Source of the DNA: a virus
IMG/VR virus record: IMGVR_UViG_3300045125_000073
Span: 1 to 64,000 of that record
Length of the DNA: 64,000 nucleotides
Reading direction: 5' to 3' (one strand)
In this document: positions 11,724-24,736 of the stretch, piece after piece
How positions within the stretch are numbered: the stretch's first letter is position 1
Layout of the letters: the number at the start of each line of letters is the position of its first letter
Translations under genes and position numbers: made by a program
The notes under the pieces: generated by a model
What the model was told of the DNA's origin: nothing
Databases searched by the model: none
Seen by the model: only the letters and a program-made list of their open reading frames with translations

Positions 11724-13709
11724 TTATCCCATAGTGCTTAATGAAAATGTAAACGGACCACCTGCAAGTCGGTTTCGTATAAACACATCACCACCGTTCA
11801 ACACAATATTTAATTTTCCATCTGTGCTGGTAGCCAGTGTTGTATCTGTTTGAAACACAATATCAGAACCCTCAAATACTTTTTGATGAGAACCGGGGCC
11901 ACTTGTTCTATTTTGAACGTACATCATAGAAGCGTTATTTCCAGAAGTAGATGTGAGTAATCTGAATTTACTTCCGTTAGAGTCCCCTCTTCTGGAAACT
12001 TGTACCAAGGATCATCTTTACTTAGGGTAACACTTTGTGTTGCGATTACTCCACCAGCACCGGTGCTATCCGAATCAGCAATCATGCCTATTCGGGGTAT
12101 CAAAGAGGTGGTTGTATTTCTAAAAGTTTCTGCAGTTATACCTATATTTACATTGTTCATACCAGAAACTTTAGCAGGATATGTGTCCATTCCATTATCT
12201 GTAAATGAACTTATAAAGATGTTGTACCTTTTACCTTTTGCATTTATATTGTTGTTTATTATAAAATTATTTTGCGAAAATGTAGATCCATCGGCGCTAT
12301 ACAAGAACGCACACGTTAAACCGTTTATATCGGATATCTCTTCAATCATATTATCTGTGATTGAATAGTATGTATTACTATCGTCTCCGGCTTCTTTTCT
12401 GTAAGTAGAGGCCGAACCAAAAACCTTAACAGGGCCTCCAATTATTTTGTTTCCTTTTACGGTAACAAATAGTGGATTGGTTCCTACTGCAGAAAAACTT
12501 CTACCCATTTGAAAAAATGTGTTTAAAACTGCTCCAGCAGTTTTGGGAACTGTTAATAAAAAAACTGAATTATCTGTGACTGTAGCGTATCTTGATTCGT
12601 GTTTTTTATTGTAGAATAAGGACTTATGCAAGACGAACCTCCGGTTATAGAAGATCCTCCTTCATGGGTAAAAGGACTGGCACCGCTAGTGGTTGGATCG
12701 TAGACGAAAACGTTGTTAGATACTATTCCACCAGAAATCTGACAGTTTATATCACTAAATCCTCCCCAGATTGATGGTATATTTCTATAACACACATTAT
12801 TAGTAATAACTGCTGAATCCATCTGTATTTTAATGCTTCTTCCTTTACAATTTCTGAAATGATTATTGGTTACTGTGGCTGAGGACTCTCCATATGTGAC
12901 TCCTTCTCTTGTCCATACACCAAACACAGCAAGACCGTCTGCATCCACATCTTTTCTGAAGCCCCCGAGTCTTCTGATGTGATTGTGTCGAAATAACATC
13001 CAGAAACATTTACGTGTTTGTGCCATGTTGGAGCTTGTTTTTGTTCCGGATCTAATAATAGCCAATCCATTAGATCCTGCTACAGTCGGTACTGCTACAC
13101 CAGCTTTTCTGCTAATATTCTTAAAAACAGAATTAGTTACGTTTGTGAATTTTGTGCCACCACTGATCATTAATCCCCGACTTCCAGTAACTCCAGGAAT
13201 TTGGCCTGCATCACATGTGTTAAAGAGCCACACCTGTCCACTTCTACTGTGGAAGTAAAAAAGAAGTAGCTTCTTCTAAACGAACGCAAGAATTTGCTTT
13301 ATTGTCTCCGTTAAATTGCAGTCCTTCCATTTTTATATCTTTTACCGTCAAGCACAATATGGAACATTTGCGCACAGGTTCTACCTGATATTATTGTAGC
13401 ATTATCTCCTTTAATGTTTGTGGAAGCTGTAAGTATTTTTACTATCTGCCTTCCAAGATTATCGATGGGAGATCCTGTTACTCCTAATCTGTATATTCCG
13501 TTTGGAAAATATAATACTTTGCCCATTGCGGCCGTAAATGCGGCACTTATTCCTGTAGTATCGTCTGCTATACCATCTCCTTTGGCACCGTAATCTTTAA
13601 CAGAGATTAAATCTCCATTAATATTATTGATTCTGCCAACTATTTCGTTGGTTTTATTATACCAATCTTGAAATGTATTTGTTCCGGTTAATAATTTAAT
13701 ATTGTCCAT
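11724..13709 (-). CDS. Tailspike 2, right-handed beta-helix (pectate-lyase fold)
   Basis: About 660 residues, a paralogue of the tailspike immediately downstream. The N-terminal anchor LLTGTNTFQDWYNKTNEI is a common attachment sequence in marine T4-like fibres. It is followed by a textbook Pectate_lyase_3 entry (VKDYGAKGDGIADDT then KVLYFPNGIYRL). The beta-helix rungs [14 protein letters not shown] and VCYRNIPS match the paralogue closely, as does the cap TDGKLNIVLNGGDVFI. Frame breaks lie near 13300, 13240, 12600 and 12000. Likely a receptor-binding depolymerase or adhesin. Confidence 0.78.
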
Positions 13710-13714
13710 ATAAG

Positions 13715-13722
13715 TATTTATC
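13715..13722 (-). promoter_or_regulatory. Possible T4-type late promoter motif
   Basis: GATAAATA on the minus strand, one base off TATAAATA, between the stop of the giant Fn3 protein and the tailspike start. Only about five bases separate it from the ATG, so a transcript starting here would have almost no leader. That weakens the case. Confidence 0.25.
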
Positions 13723-13730
13723 TGTTAAAT

Positions 13731-16700
13731 TTAACAAGACCAAGTTGTATTAGGCGCAGTAAATCCGCTACGAGCAGCTAGAATTGTAAAATCATCGATC
13801 ATTATTCTACCTAAAGATATACCAGAAAGTTTTGATATTTGAATATCCCATGATGGAAATCTGTTTGTTGGAGCTGTAAATATAGAAGAACATCCTGTGT
13901 TTACAGGTAGAAGTTATGCTGTTAAGAGTGTATGCTCCATAATTTCTAATTTGAGGAGTTTCTGTTGGTATAACAATAGCTTGGTTTTGTCTGAATACTG
14001 TGGAGTTTATCTGAGTTATTAGATTAACTTTAGTCTCATCGTGTACTGCGCCTCCACTAAGACCTAATCGTATGTCTAGTGCATAACTTTTTGTTTGTTG
14101 ATTGAAATCTGAACTATTAACAGAATTTTTGTGCTTCTAGTTCCAACCAATAGTTTAGATACTTGTATTGGTTGTGTGGATGTGAATGTCATAGTTACTC
14201 CAACATAATCACAGGTGTAACCACCGTCTATAAAATTTTGTCCTATGGGGCCAGTCCATCCCACATTCCATACTCTATTATTTGTATCAGAAATGGGTAA
14301 AATTGTTATACCCGGATCTGTTCCAGAAGTTGCTCCAGTATAACCAATCAAGAATCTATAATAAATTCTATCTGTAGGACCACTGGCTCCAGAACATATA
14401 CCACTTATTCCTGCAAAATCTGTTATTCGTATGGTTGAAGATACTTTATTGTACGGTTCATACGCTCAACTTTATTCCTCTTGTTACTTTACCTATCTGA
14501 TACTGATAAAATACTGAAGGACTAGTTCTATAATCTGCCTCTGGATTGTATTCATAGCCCCAAGAGGAGAACCTATTCCATTTTGAACCAGAGTAAAATT
14601 ACCAGAGGAAGCTGTTAAAGACCTTATGTTATAAGAATTAGTAAGATCCATAAACAAAGATCCACCAGTATTACCAAAAGATACTCCAGTTATAATTGCT
14701 GGTCTTGGGAAACTTGGTTTTTTATATTCGCCCAACTGCATTCTATTATGGCCTGCAGCATATTTTTCTTCAAAAAAACTGTTCTAGCTAGTACTACCAT
14801 CGTTTCGTATTTCTCCTGCTTCTAACAGTATTACAGCATCGCCCATATAGGCAGACAAGTGGCCTTCGTCTCGATGTGCTTTAGCATCAAATCGACCAGC
14901 ACCTTTACCCCATATACCAAAATAAACGGTTTACTAGTCAACGTTAACTGTTTATTAGTTTCTGGATCATATCCTTGATTCGGATCAGTGCTCTGTTGAT
15001 CTGGCATGACGAAATCAGTGTCCCAGGTAAATGTTTGATCGTCTGGGAAATAATTTCCTCGGTAGTAGGATCTGTACGGCTTAACTCCAGGAGTTTCTGG
15101 CGTATTTTTTAAGTTCATAAAAAAATAATTATTCATTCCTTTAAAGCTGCCACCCCAATACCTTTTATAAATTCCTAAACTCTCAGCTAAAAGCAGAACC
15201 GGGCGCGCCTCTTTCCGGATATTCTGAACCCAAAACTGCACCATGATATAAATCAATTCCTGCAATACTATAAACGTTTCCAGCACTATATTGATCACCA
15301 TTAACACTACCACAATTTATAATTAAATTGTTAGGCATGATACGACTGTGAAACCATCGCCACGCATTGTTTATCCAATGAGAATACGAAACACCGGCTC
15401 CGCGTTTTGTTACATTGTGTCCCAAAAGCCTTCTGTCTCCCATATTTTTCTATGTCTTGGAAGCAAATATAAAACTTCAGGCATTGCTACTACCGCATAA
15501 GCCCATCCCTCGGGCCATACTCCTGCTCTTTCTATTGAAGGATCAGAATCTAAAACACGCTCAAAGAATCCAGCTAAAATTTCTGTTAGGTGTATTATAA
15601 CATTCTGATAGCTGTCTTTTCTAAATTTGTTTCTGCATGCTCGTATAAGTACATTGCTGTTTTTATTACTACAACACAATTGCTCTAACCATTGATTAGA
15701 TGTAATCATCCCAAGATTATCTAAATCCCCTGCAGTATGTACACATCGTATTCAAGACGTGACCAATTTGCGTACCAAGGTCGTTTTTCCCATGTTTGCT
15801 TAACGTGAGAATACAACTCTTTAGTTAATAACATTCTAACATCTTTAATTAATTGGTCCCAGGATGGATCGTCTCTGTAGACGTTGGCCACCAGAAATCT
15901 TCTGGTGGACGATCAGACGTGGCTCCCGTCAACAAATATAATACATCCGTTAATGCGTCTCGACCAACGTGGTCATATATTGATTCTCCTGATCTGCTGT
16001 CCACCCTTGTGGAGACCGGCGTTTACGTTTACGCCCAATCCCAGATCAAAATCTACTGTTGCTCCTATAGGACCAGAAGAATTCTAATACCTCCGGATCT
16101 ACCACCATGGGTTACAGGATCATTGGTCCAAGAAAAGGTTATATTTTTATCCACGCTGTTAAGTGGTCTGGTTATAGGATAGTGAGATTTTAATTCTGTT
16201 AATATTATTTTTATTTTTTCTAAAATATCTTGATTAAATATTCTTGTTTGTACCTGTTTTATATAAACCAGGATTTGCTGTTCTATCTGCTATAACAGAA
16301 TTGTTGTGTTGTAGTAAAAATCTCCAAGCTATAGCAATGTCAACCAGTTGTCTGTATATTCCATTATATGTTGTATGTAAAAGATCAACTTGACCTAGAT
16401 TATACAGTACTTATTTCTAGAATTAGCCCATACTATGGTATTCGCAGCATCCCAATCAGATACACCAGATTTCCAATCCGATGAGGTTTAGAGTTTAAAT
16501 CATTAAACGAGTAGTGTCGTACGTATCGATTAGCTGTCCCGCCTCTTAGTGTGATTCTTTTGTTCCGTCTAAAGCTACCCACCATGCAGCAGGATCGTAT
16601 TTTTGTATTAATTGCTCTACAACACTATTTACTGCATTTCCTGGAGCCCCTTTAATGCCGTAATAATAAGACGTTTCGTGATAATTATTAAACATATTTG

Positions 16701-19700
16701 GCCCATAGTTACTGAAATATTTTTGCCAAATATAGCAGTTAATCCTTCAATTACTTCTTTCTTTATGTTTGTGGGTCTGTATTTTATATCTCCAGTCCAT
16801 GGAGTCAATCTTTTGAGGAGCAGGAACAAAAGTTCCAATTTACCTTTTTCTCTATAATTATCTTTTGTTCCTTGTGTATACTGTAAAACTTCAGAGGTAC
16901 TCCTTCAACGAATCCAGTGTCAGTATTACCGTAGTTGCTGTCTCCCAAGTTAAAAGAAGATTTTATTGCATAAGTGTATCCGACTCCAACAGATGCTGTA
17001 GTATCAAAAAACTCGTTATTTGTCACAGTTCCTAGTAAAGTAATTCCAGTTTCTGTATCAAAATTCAAACCAGTAAATACTTTGTATGAACTTGCTAAAG
17101 GCAATTTGTATTCCACTAATTCTAACTTTATCAGAAAACCACCTTTGATGTGCTTACACCTTTGGATGGGGATTAACATTTCTCCACCTCTTCAACTGGT
17201 CCGGTTTTATTTGTTTCATAAACTAAATCTGGCAATGCAGCAGACACATAATAGTCTTTTGTGGATCCTTGTGGTATGGTAGTGTCTGCAAAAAATGTAA
17301 ATCCAGTTGTTCCTCATTTTATTTGTTTTAGAACCAGAGTATATTCTATACTCCTGTGCGCCTGTTACTTTATTCCAAGATAATAAAATTTTATCTGAAT
17401 ATGTTCCATTAGATGCAGTCAGCCCCTACTGGAGCTTCTAATCCAACAAAACCCAAAACAATATTACTAAACGTGCTGTCTATAGACGCATCACTAAAAG
17501 CGGTAACAGCATATTGGAATGTTATTCCTGGATTTAGACCGGCATCGGTATCTATAAAATTAGTAGAATTAGCTGTTGTTAATCCCGATAAAGGATTGCC
17601 TCTATAAATTTTATAGTTTACGGTTCCTTGTGGTGCATTCCAGGACAGAACAATTCTGTCGCTAAAGGTCCCTTGTGATGCAACAAGACTAGACGGAGCA
17701 GCTATTCCTTTCCAACCAAAATCACCGATACTTCTAGGGCCCTCTCCTGCTAAATTAAAAGCAGAAACTTTATATTCAAAAGTTTGTCCAGGAAATCCAG
17801 AAACATCATCTAAAAATGTATTTGTAGTATTTTGAACCGTTTCGACACCTAAAGAATTTGTTTTATAAACACTGTAACCACTAATTCCCATTATGGTTAT
17901 TGGAGGAGTCCATGTAACTAAAACTTTATCTACAAAAGAACCATTTGATGCTAATATTCCTGATGGAGGCGTTTCTGGAGCTAATTGAATCACTGAACCC
18001 ATGGCAATAGGGCTGTATTGCACTATCTCCTAGAGTACATGATGCTTTTACTGCGTATTTACGCGTTTGACCGTATACAGCATTGATGTCTGTGAAAGAA
18101 AAATTAGAAGTTACTCCTAAAAGTTGAGCGGTTGTATCTGGATCTAAATATACTTTATAACCAGTAGCTCCACTCACCGGAGACCACGATAAATTTATCC
18201 TATCAGATAAATTATTAGATGCGGTTAAAATACTAGGAGCTGTTAATTTCATCCACCCAGTATTACCTTGACTTTGAGATCCTATTCCTGCAGAGTTTCT
18301 GGAAGCTACTGTATAATTTATTAATTGCCCCGGAGAAGGAGTATGGTCTATAGTTTCGTTTGTGGTTGCTCCAATTTGAGTTCCGTCTGCAAATACAATA
18401 TAACCACTTATTCCTGATACACTATTCCATGTAATATTAACTTTATTAGTAAATGCGCCATCGGAAGCGGATACTCCTGTTGGAGGATTTGGTAAAGAAA
18501 CAGGAAATCCCGTAGAACCTATATCGATGGGAGAAAAATCACTATCTCTAAAGAACAAGACGCTTTTACAGCATAAGCAAAAGTAGTGCCTATTGGAAGA
18601 CCGGAGTCAATGAATTGTGTTTCTGTACTTATTGTTCTTGCTAAAAAAGATAAACTGGTGGGCGTTCCTTTAAATATTTTATAAAAATTTGCTCCCTGTG
18701 AAGTAGACCAATTTAATGTAATTTGTTGAATAGCTGCTTGTTTAGATGCATTTAAGCTAGAAGGCGGCAAAATATTTACCCAACCAGTGTTTCCAGCACT
18801 TTGGTCCATCTCCTGCATTATTAAATGCTTTAACTTTATACTCAAAACAAATACCAGCAGGAGGAGTGTCTATAAAACTAGTGTTCTGTGTAACGCCTAA
18901 TAAATTATTGTTTTTAAATATTTTATAACCACTAATACCCTGTATACTTGTTGCCGTGTTCCAATTTATTATTATTTTATCAGTAAATATACCATCAGAT
19001 GCGGACACTCCGGTTGGAAAATTTTCTGGTGGTAATTGGGCAATAAACCCTGTATCTTGTGAACTAAAATCACTTTCGCTTAAATTGCTTACTGCCTTTA
19101 CCTTATATGTTATTATTTCACCGTATGTTACACCAACATCATCATAACTAATACCACTAATAGTTTGGTATTCTGTTGGTGATGTTCCTTTGTAGATTTT
19201 ATAAGAAGATGCACCATCTGAACTGTTCCAGTTTAAGCGAATCTTGTTTGTATATAAACCATCTGATGCTACAAAATTAGATGGTGGATTTAATTTTAAC
19301 CAACCAGAATTAGAAAAAGTTATCGGGCCTTCTCCACTTGAATTTACGGCTCCAATTCCATAAGTGTAAGAAACGCCTTGAATTGCTGTTGTATCTATAA
19401 ATTCGGTATCTAATATATTGGTTGCTATTCTGTTTGTTGAAGTGTCTCTATAAATATTATAATAAAATATAGAATTTACCGGAGTCCAATTTACTCTAAT
19501 AAAATTAGTAAATTCTCCAAATGAAGCTGTAACTCCTGTGGGAGCTTCTGGTGTTGTTGGTTGAATTAAAACACTTTGAATGTTACTAAAGTCACTGTCG
19601 CCAAGAGCACAAGAAGCTTTAATTTTATAATTATATGCAACTCCTTCTTTTATATTTTTATCGCTAAAAAATACAGAACTAGTTGCACCATATAAAGAAA

Positions 19701-20231
19701 ATTGATCTATTGCTGGAGCAGTCGCTTTATATATTTTATATCCTGTTGCTCCTTCTACAGATAACCAGTTGATTAGTATTTCTGGAGGAGACGTTTGTAT
19801 TATAGAGGATATTATTGGTTCTGATAATTTTTCTCCAACCAGAGAGTGTTACCGGTTTGCTTCTATACTCCAGACCGTCTAAATAAACAAAAGTTTTTAC
19901 CGAATAATTTGCTAATTTACCGGGTTGTTGTATATTATCTTGAAAAAAAGTATTTGTGGTTGTAGCTATTTCTTGTGTATTATTTTTAAAAATTTTATAA
20001 CCATCAACACCAGAAACTGCATCCCAAGATAAAGACACATTATCTTTAAAAGATCCGTTAGAAACAGTGAGACCAGAAACTAATAAATCAGTTTCTAAAA
20101 AATTACCAAAAGTTTCTAATATAAAAAATGTATTATTTTTTATTATTTTAATTGAAGTAATAACACCCAGTCGGGCTTGTTTGGTCTCCAACAATTGCTA
20201 CCAGATCTGGTACCAATAATTTTAATTTCAT
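13731..20231 (-). CDS. Giant Fn3-repeat tail protein with lyase-like C-terminus
   Basis: About 2,170 codons starting at ATG 20231 behind GGAGGAGAT. After a short N-terminal region come about twelve fibronectin type III-like repeats spaced about 267 bases apart (roughly 89 residues). Each shows the pattern DGxFTDKIxLxW...GxxGYKIYK, for example VSLSWDAVSGVDGYKIFK and INLSWSPVSGATGYKVYL. From about 16850 the protein changes character: an alpha-helical, Trp-rich part (ERAGVWPEGWAYAVVAMPEV, SHWINNAWRWFHSRIMP) precedes a beta-rich part with KAHRDEGHLSAYMGDAVILL. That order resembles heparinase II/III-type lyases. Dozens of indels interrupt it. The lyase assignment is tentative; the Fn3 assignment is firm. 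Probable role: long side fibre that degrades surface polysaccharide. Confidence 0.7.
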
Positions 20232-20530
20232 ATCTCCTCCTTATCGATAGCAGAAGAAGATAAATTAGAATTTATAATTATTTGTGATCTTTCTAAATTA
20301 TACAAATATTCTATTTTACTTTCAATATCCTTGTAATAAGGATCGCGTGTAAACGCGTCCACTCTTTGTATATTTAAATTTTCTTGTTCTATAACTACAA
20401 GTTGTAATTTAACGGGTATTAAAAATTGTTTACTTGTTTTTTTTAAAGTAAATAAAAATACCTGTTTTGATGGTAATTGTTTTATTTCTGTAGAACTGAT
20501 CAGATCTGGTTGTCTTATTTTGAGTTTCAT
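20228..20530 (-). CDS. Unknown 100-residue protein
   Basis: Intact. It begins MKLKIRQPDLISSTEI and is rich in Lys, Gln and Ile, with no signal peptide or membrane segment. Its stop overlaps the start of the giant Fn3 protein (ATGA), and an immunoglobulin-like virion protein lies just upstream. I do not recognise a family. Position suggests a small structural or assembly partner of the Fn3 protein. Confidence 0.55.
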   Translation of the reverse strand: MKLKIRQPDLISSTEIKQLPSKQVFLFTLKKTSKQFLIPVKLQLVVIEQENLNIQRVDAFTRDPYYKDIESKIEYLYNLERSQIIINSNLSSSAIDKEEI

Positions 20531-20547
20531 GGAAATTGTAAAATACG

Positions 20548-20955
20548 TTATTCAGGTTTTACATCCAATCTTCCTCCCAACAAAACTTCAGAATAAGAAG
20601 TACCAAATTCTAAACGTAAACTATAAAATTGTTTGCCAACCGGTAAAGAATTTGTGGTTTCTTTATCTAATTCTATCAGGATACCACCAGTTATACCAGA
20701 ACCCGTATAGTTTGTATTTAACTGTATTCCACCAGAAGAAGCGAGTATTCCTTGTGAATTTGGACCGGTATAACCGTATCTTGCTTCTCCCAAACTAGCT
20801 TTTGCTAGAGGATAATCTGAATTTTTATATCTTTCAACTTTAAATTCTGCTGTATACGAAGATAAGTCTACAGGCGTATTATCGTCTTGTAAAAACTGAA
20901 CCCATGTAGTAAAAGTGGAATTTTTGTTTAAATTTAGGTCGTATTGAGCTGACAT
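20548..20955 (-). CDS. BppU-like virion structural protein
   Basis: Intact, 135 residues. The opening MSAQYDLNLNKNSTFTTW, then DDNTPVDLSSYTAEFKV and the ending GGRLDVKPE, follow the pattern of the N-terminal immunoglobulin-like domain of phage baseplate upper proteins (BppU_N-like), which often stand alone in marine T4-like phages. It would sit on the tail or baseplate and connect fibres. This is a pattern-based assignment without an alignment. Confidence 0.6.
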   Translation of the reverse strand: MSAQYDLNLNKNSTFTTWVQFLQDDNTPVDLSSYTAEFKVERYKNSDYPLAKASLGEARYGYTGPNSQGILASSGGIQLNTNYTGSGITGGILIELDKETTNSLPVGKQFYSLRLEFGTSYSEVLLGGRLDVKPE

Positions 20956-20971
20956 ATACAGTATATATTAA

Positions 20972-22218
20972 TTATCGGCTGACAGGTTTTCGCTCCTTAA
21001 ACTTCTTTTTGGGTAAATGGGCGGGGAAAAGTGGCTGGTTTATGGTCTTTTTTTCGCTCTGTTTTTGAGCTTGTTCGTCCATTTGTTTTACCATTTCCAT
21101 CTGGTTGGTTTGTTCAAAACATCTAATATATTCGTTTAAATTATTTTGTACTCTAGCAACTTCATTTTCCGGCAGACGATTTTCTAACAGGAGTTTTTTG
21201 CATGCAGAATAACCCATATGGGGCTTGCCTGCATAAAATGCTGTAGATCCTATTTCATCCAAAATTCCGTATTTGTATACATCTTCAGAACACGAATAAA
21301 ATATCGTCTTGGGGATACGGAAGATCTGCTGCCATTTTTGCGTATAGGAATCCTAGACGAGGATGGCCCATAAGTCTATAAACTCTGGCAATTTGGTGTA
21401 GAGGCTCGGCCCTGAATGGACGAATTTCCCAGGCTTCTAAAAATGCTTGTTGTATTTCAATCCACGGCTTATTTTGTAAACCACGGCACATTCCTATACG
21501 GTAAGCGGCGTAGAATTGTTCTTCTTCCCAACCACCCATTTCTACACGCTTTTTATACGCTTCTTCTGCTTTATCCCATTGTTGGGAATCAAAATAACTC
21601 TGGGCAAGATAGAACTGATAACGAATATTATCGGGTTCTTTCTTTAGTGCTTCTTCTAGAACTTCTGCATCCTTTTTGTATTTTTCTACAGGAGTTATAT
21701 CTTTGTTACGAGCACCCAAGGTACGAGCAACAACTGCGTAATCTCTTTCTAATTTTTCCAATATTTGGTTGTCTGTTGTCTATAGTTGGGTATTCGTGTA
21801 GTACTCCAAGATACTTCCAGTCTCTTCCAGTTCTAAAAATCTGTGTTCTCCACCAAACAAAGTCTTGTCTACGGAACTTTAAAGCGAATCCGTCCACTTC
21901 TTGTGGTACATTTATTGGAAACTCAAACTTTCCTTCCACAAAGTCATCGGCATCAATCATCCATGCCCACTCAGCTTTTCCATCACATAACTGTAAAGCT
22001 TCGGTTCTATTATGGCCGAATCCTTCCCAAGGACGTTCATGTAGTTCTCCGGGTATGCCTTTTTCTGCAAAATAATTTCGTATTAGATCTTGAGTTCCGT
22101 CTGTTGAACCGGTATCAACAATAACCCAATAATCAATATATGGGTGAATAGAATCTAAGCACTCTTTGATAATGTGAGTTTCATTCTTAACGATCATTGA
22201 TAAGCATAATTTATGCAT
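20972..22218 (-). CDS. GT2 glycosyltransferase with C-terminal TPR domain
   Basis: About 415 residues in three open pieces, with frame breaks near 21755 and 21280. Residues 1-160 are a family 2 glycosyltransferase: MHKLCLSMIVKNE, the nucleotide-binding VDTGSTDGTQDLI, and MIDADD as the DxD metal site. Residues 180-350 carry tetratricopeptide-like helices (NIRYQFYLAQSYFDSQQWDKA). This GT2-TPR architecture is widespread in bacterial and phage surface-glycan loci. It is the last gene of the island and overlaps the epimerase gene by eight bases. Confidence 0.85.
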
Positions 22219-23002
22219 TAATTAAATCTCCGTTGCAAAGCATTTTGTATACATTATATATGCCTGATTGTAAACCTATTGTTTTTATAGGCATATAATG
22301 CGACTCTCCACAATAAAACTCTAACTTGTTTTTGTTGTCTATAATAATAGGAACTCTATATGAATCCAATTCATTAATAAAATCAGCAATATTTGTGAGG
22401 GTAAATTTTTGTTTATACGAACAATTAATAGTTTTATGTAGAGACTCTTCTTGAATATAATAATCTACCAACTCTATTAAATCTTTCATATAAAAGAAGT
22501 CCATGATTTTGTCTGTATGAACAACTATTGGCTCTTTATTAATGTATCTACGAATATTAGCTTTAATAAATCTAGTGTTTAATTCGTTTTCATCAAATGT
22601 TGCAAAAACACGAAGATTATAAAATCCTGAGTTTTTGCTATAGAATGGGCTATTAGTTATTTTACTCGCACCATAGTAACTGTCTGGGGCAAATATTTCT
22701 GCTCCGGAACCAAATGATATAAATTTTTTAAACTGGTGTTTATTCGCGTACAAATTATTGTACATAGCTATATTATCTTGAACTACTTTAGGAGTTTCTG
22801 GAACTAAGCGATTACCGCCAGTTATAGCTGTGTGGATAACAACGTCATATTCTCGTTCGTGAAACCATTCACATGTTTGATAATAATTGGTTAAATCAAA
22901 ATTACTGCGGGTTACAGTTGTTATCTGATATTTAGTTTTTAGTTGATTGTAAATACTTTTAGCAATATAACCATTACCACCCGTTATTAACACACTTTTC
23001 AT
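22211..23002 (-). CDS. NAD-dependent sugar epimerase/reductase (extended SDR)
   Basis: Intact, 263 residues. An N-terminal Rossmann motif (LITGGNGYIAKSIYNQL) and the active-site YGASK (Tyr-x-x-x-Lys) place it in the extended SDR family acting on nucleotide sugars. It is immediately downstream of the thiamine-diphosphate enzyme. In yersiniose-type pathways a reductase follows such a carboligase, so this could be the C-branch ketone reductase. That role is inference from order, and 4-epimerase or 4-reductase activity is equally possible. Confidence 0.8.
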   Translation of the reverse strand: MKSVLITGGNGYIAKSIYNQLKTKYQITTVTRSNFDLTNYYQTCEWFHEREYDVVIHTAITGGNRLVPETPKVVQDNIAMYNNLYANKHQFKKFISFGSGAEIFAPDSYYGASKITNSPFYSKNSGFYNLRVFATFDENELNTRFIKANIRRYINKEPIVVHTDKIMDFFYMKDLIELVDYYIQEESLHKTINCSYKQKFTLTNIADFINELDSYRVPIIIDNKNKLEFYCGESHYMPIKTIGLQSGIYNVYKMLCNGDLINA

Positions 23003-23048
23003 AAATTAAATACATCCGATATAAACATATCTGTTAGATCGCCTGGAA

Positions 23049-24736
23049 TTATTCTTCCTCAGAATCTATACCTTTATGTACAACTTTTTGGTTCATGTTT
23101 TTCGTATGGGTGTGTAAATAATTCACAAATAACAGGTCCCTTGTGTGTCATTATTTTTGGTAAAATTTTATCATATTGGTCATTAGTTTTAACACAAAAA
23201 TATTTAATTCCATATGCTTTGCTTATGGCTTTAAGGCTGGGGAAGCTAACCCCACTATCTTTTCCTGATGCTACTTCCTTTCCACCAAAGAAAGATTCTT
23301 GTGTTATTTTAATCGATAAATACCCATCATTGTTAATAACAAATATTTTCATTGGTAGTTGGTGATGAACTACAGTTTGCAATTCTTGTATATTCATTTG
23401 TAGACTTCCGTCACCTTCGATACATATTAATTCTTTATTGTCTACAAAACTAGCTCCTATAGCCGCAGGCAAACCATAACCCATACTAGCACAACCAACA
23501 TTTGTAAATAGTCTTTTGGTTTTCTTTTAATTTTAATCCTTGTAGTGTTACTACGTGTGCAGAACCATCACTGGTTATCACAGGAAGATTATCGCAATAA
23601 TTTTTTAATCTATCTATAAAATAATAGCTGCTGGCAAAAGTTTTCATATTAATATGTTTGTCATAAACATACTTTTGAGTATTTCTTAACTCAAGAATAT
23701 ATTGTCTCCATTCTTCTATATTAGCATATTTCATTACAGGAATAGAATTTAAAAAATTCTCCTATATCTGACACTATTTTAAGATCTATTTTAAATTTAT
23801 GTTTATCTATTTCGTTTTCGTCTATATCAATGTAAATTTTTTAGAATTAGGAGAAAATCCCGGTATATTATACCCAGTCATTTTAACATTCAATCTAGAT
23901 CCTAATATTATTAATAGATCTGCTTCTTGAACTATTTTATTTGAAGTTAATTGACCTAATATTCCTATTCTACCAGCATAATATTGATACGTATTGTCTA
24001 CACAATCTATACCAGAATGTACGCCTGTTAAAACAGGTATACCTGTTTGTTTTAATAACTTATCAAAGATTTCGTAACTTTTTGATAAACGAATTCCATT
24101 ACCAACAAGAAATACAGGCTCTTTTGCTTGCTTGATAAGTTCTAAAAAATTATTAATTTGTTCTATTGAAACATTCTTTTGTGGTTTTTGTTTACATCAT
24201 ATTGTTTTAACTCGGATAGCTTTACTATTGCTCCCTGAATATCCAAAGGTATATCAATCCATACAGGTCCTGGTCTACCAGTTGTAGCTATATCGTAAGC
24301 TTTATTCAGTTCATATAATATATCATTTTTATCTTTAATCATAACAGCATACTTTGTCATTGTTTTTGCTGTTGATATAATATTAAATTCTTGATCACCT
24401 ATTTGTCTACAACCAGTGCCCTCGGATGTTTGTGATAATGATACTTGACCGATATAAAAATAATAGGAACGCTATCCAACCAAGCACCCAAAACCCCCGT
24501 GAGAGTGTTTGTTCCTCCTGGTCCTGTTGTTACAACACAAGCACCAACGTCTTGTTTTAATCTTAGCATAACCTTCAGCAGCCATTGCTGCTGCTTGTTC
24601 GTAGAGAAATATACTTTAGTGTTTTTGCTTTTCCTAATGAATCTCATCAAGTGAATACAACCACCACCAGAAACAGTAAAAACATGATTTATATTTTTGA
24701 TTCCAAAAACTCTACTACAATATCAGATACTTTCAT
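23049..24736 (-). CDS. Thiamine-diphosphate enzyme, acetolactate-synthase-like
   Basis: About 560 residues once frames are joined; the start MKVSDIVVEFLESKNINHVF overlaps the HAD gene. The N-terminal domain keeps the catalytic Glu region NEQAAAMAAEGYAKI and GACVVTTGPGGTNTLTG. The middle has GRPGPVWIDIPLDIQGA. The C-terminal domain has the ThDP-binding GDGSLQMNIQELQT...NNDGY motif. Breaks lie near 24600, 24450, 24165, 23850, 23735, 23485 and 23085. In a sugar locus such enzymes can add a two-carbon unit from pyruvate to a keto-sugar (YerE type) rather than make acetolactate. That substrate is inference. Confidence 0.85.
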
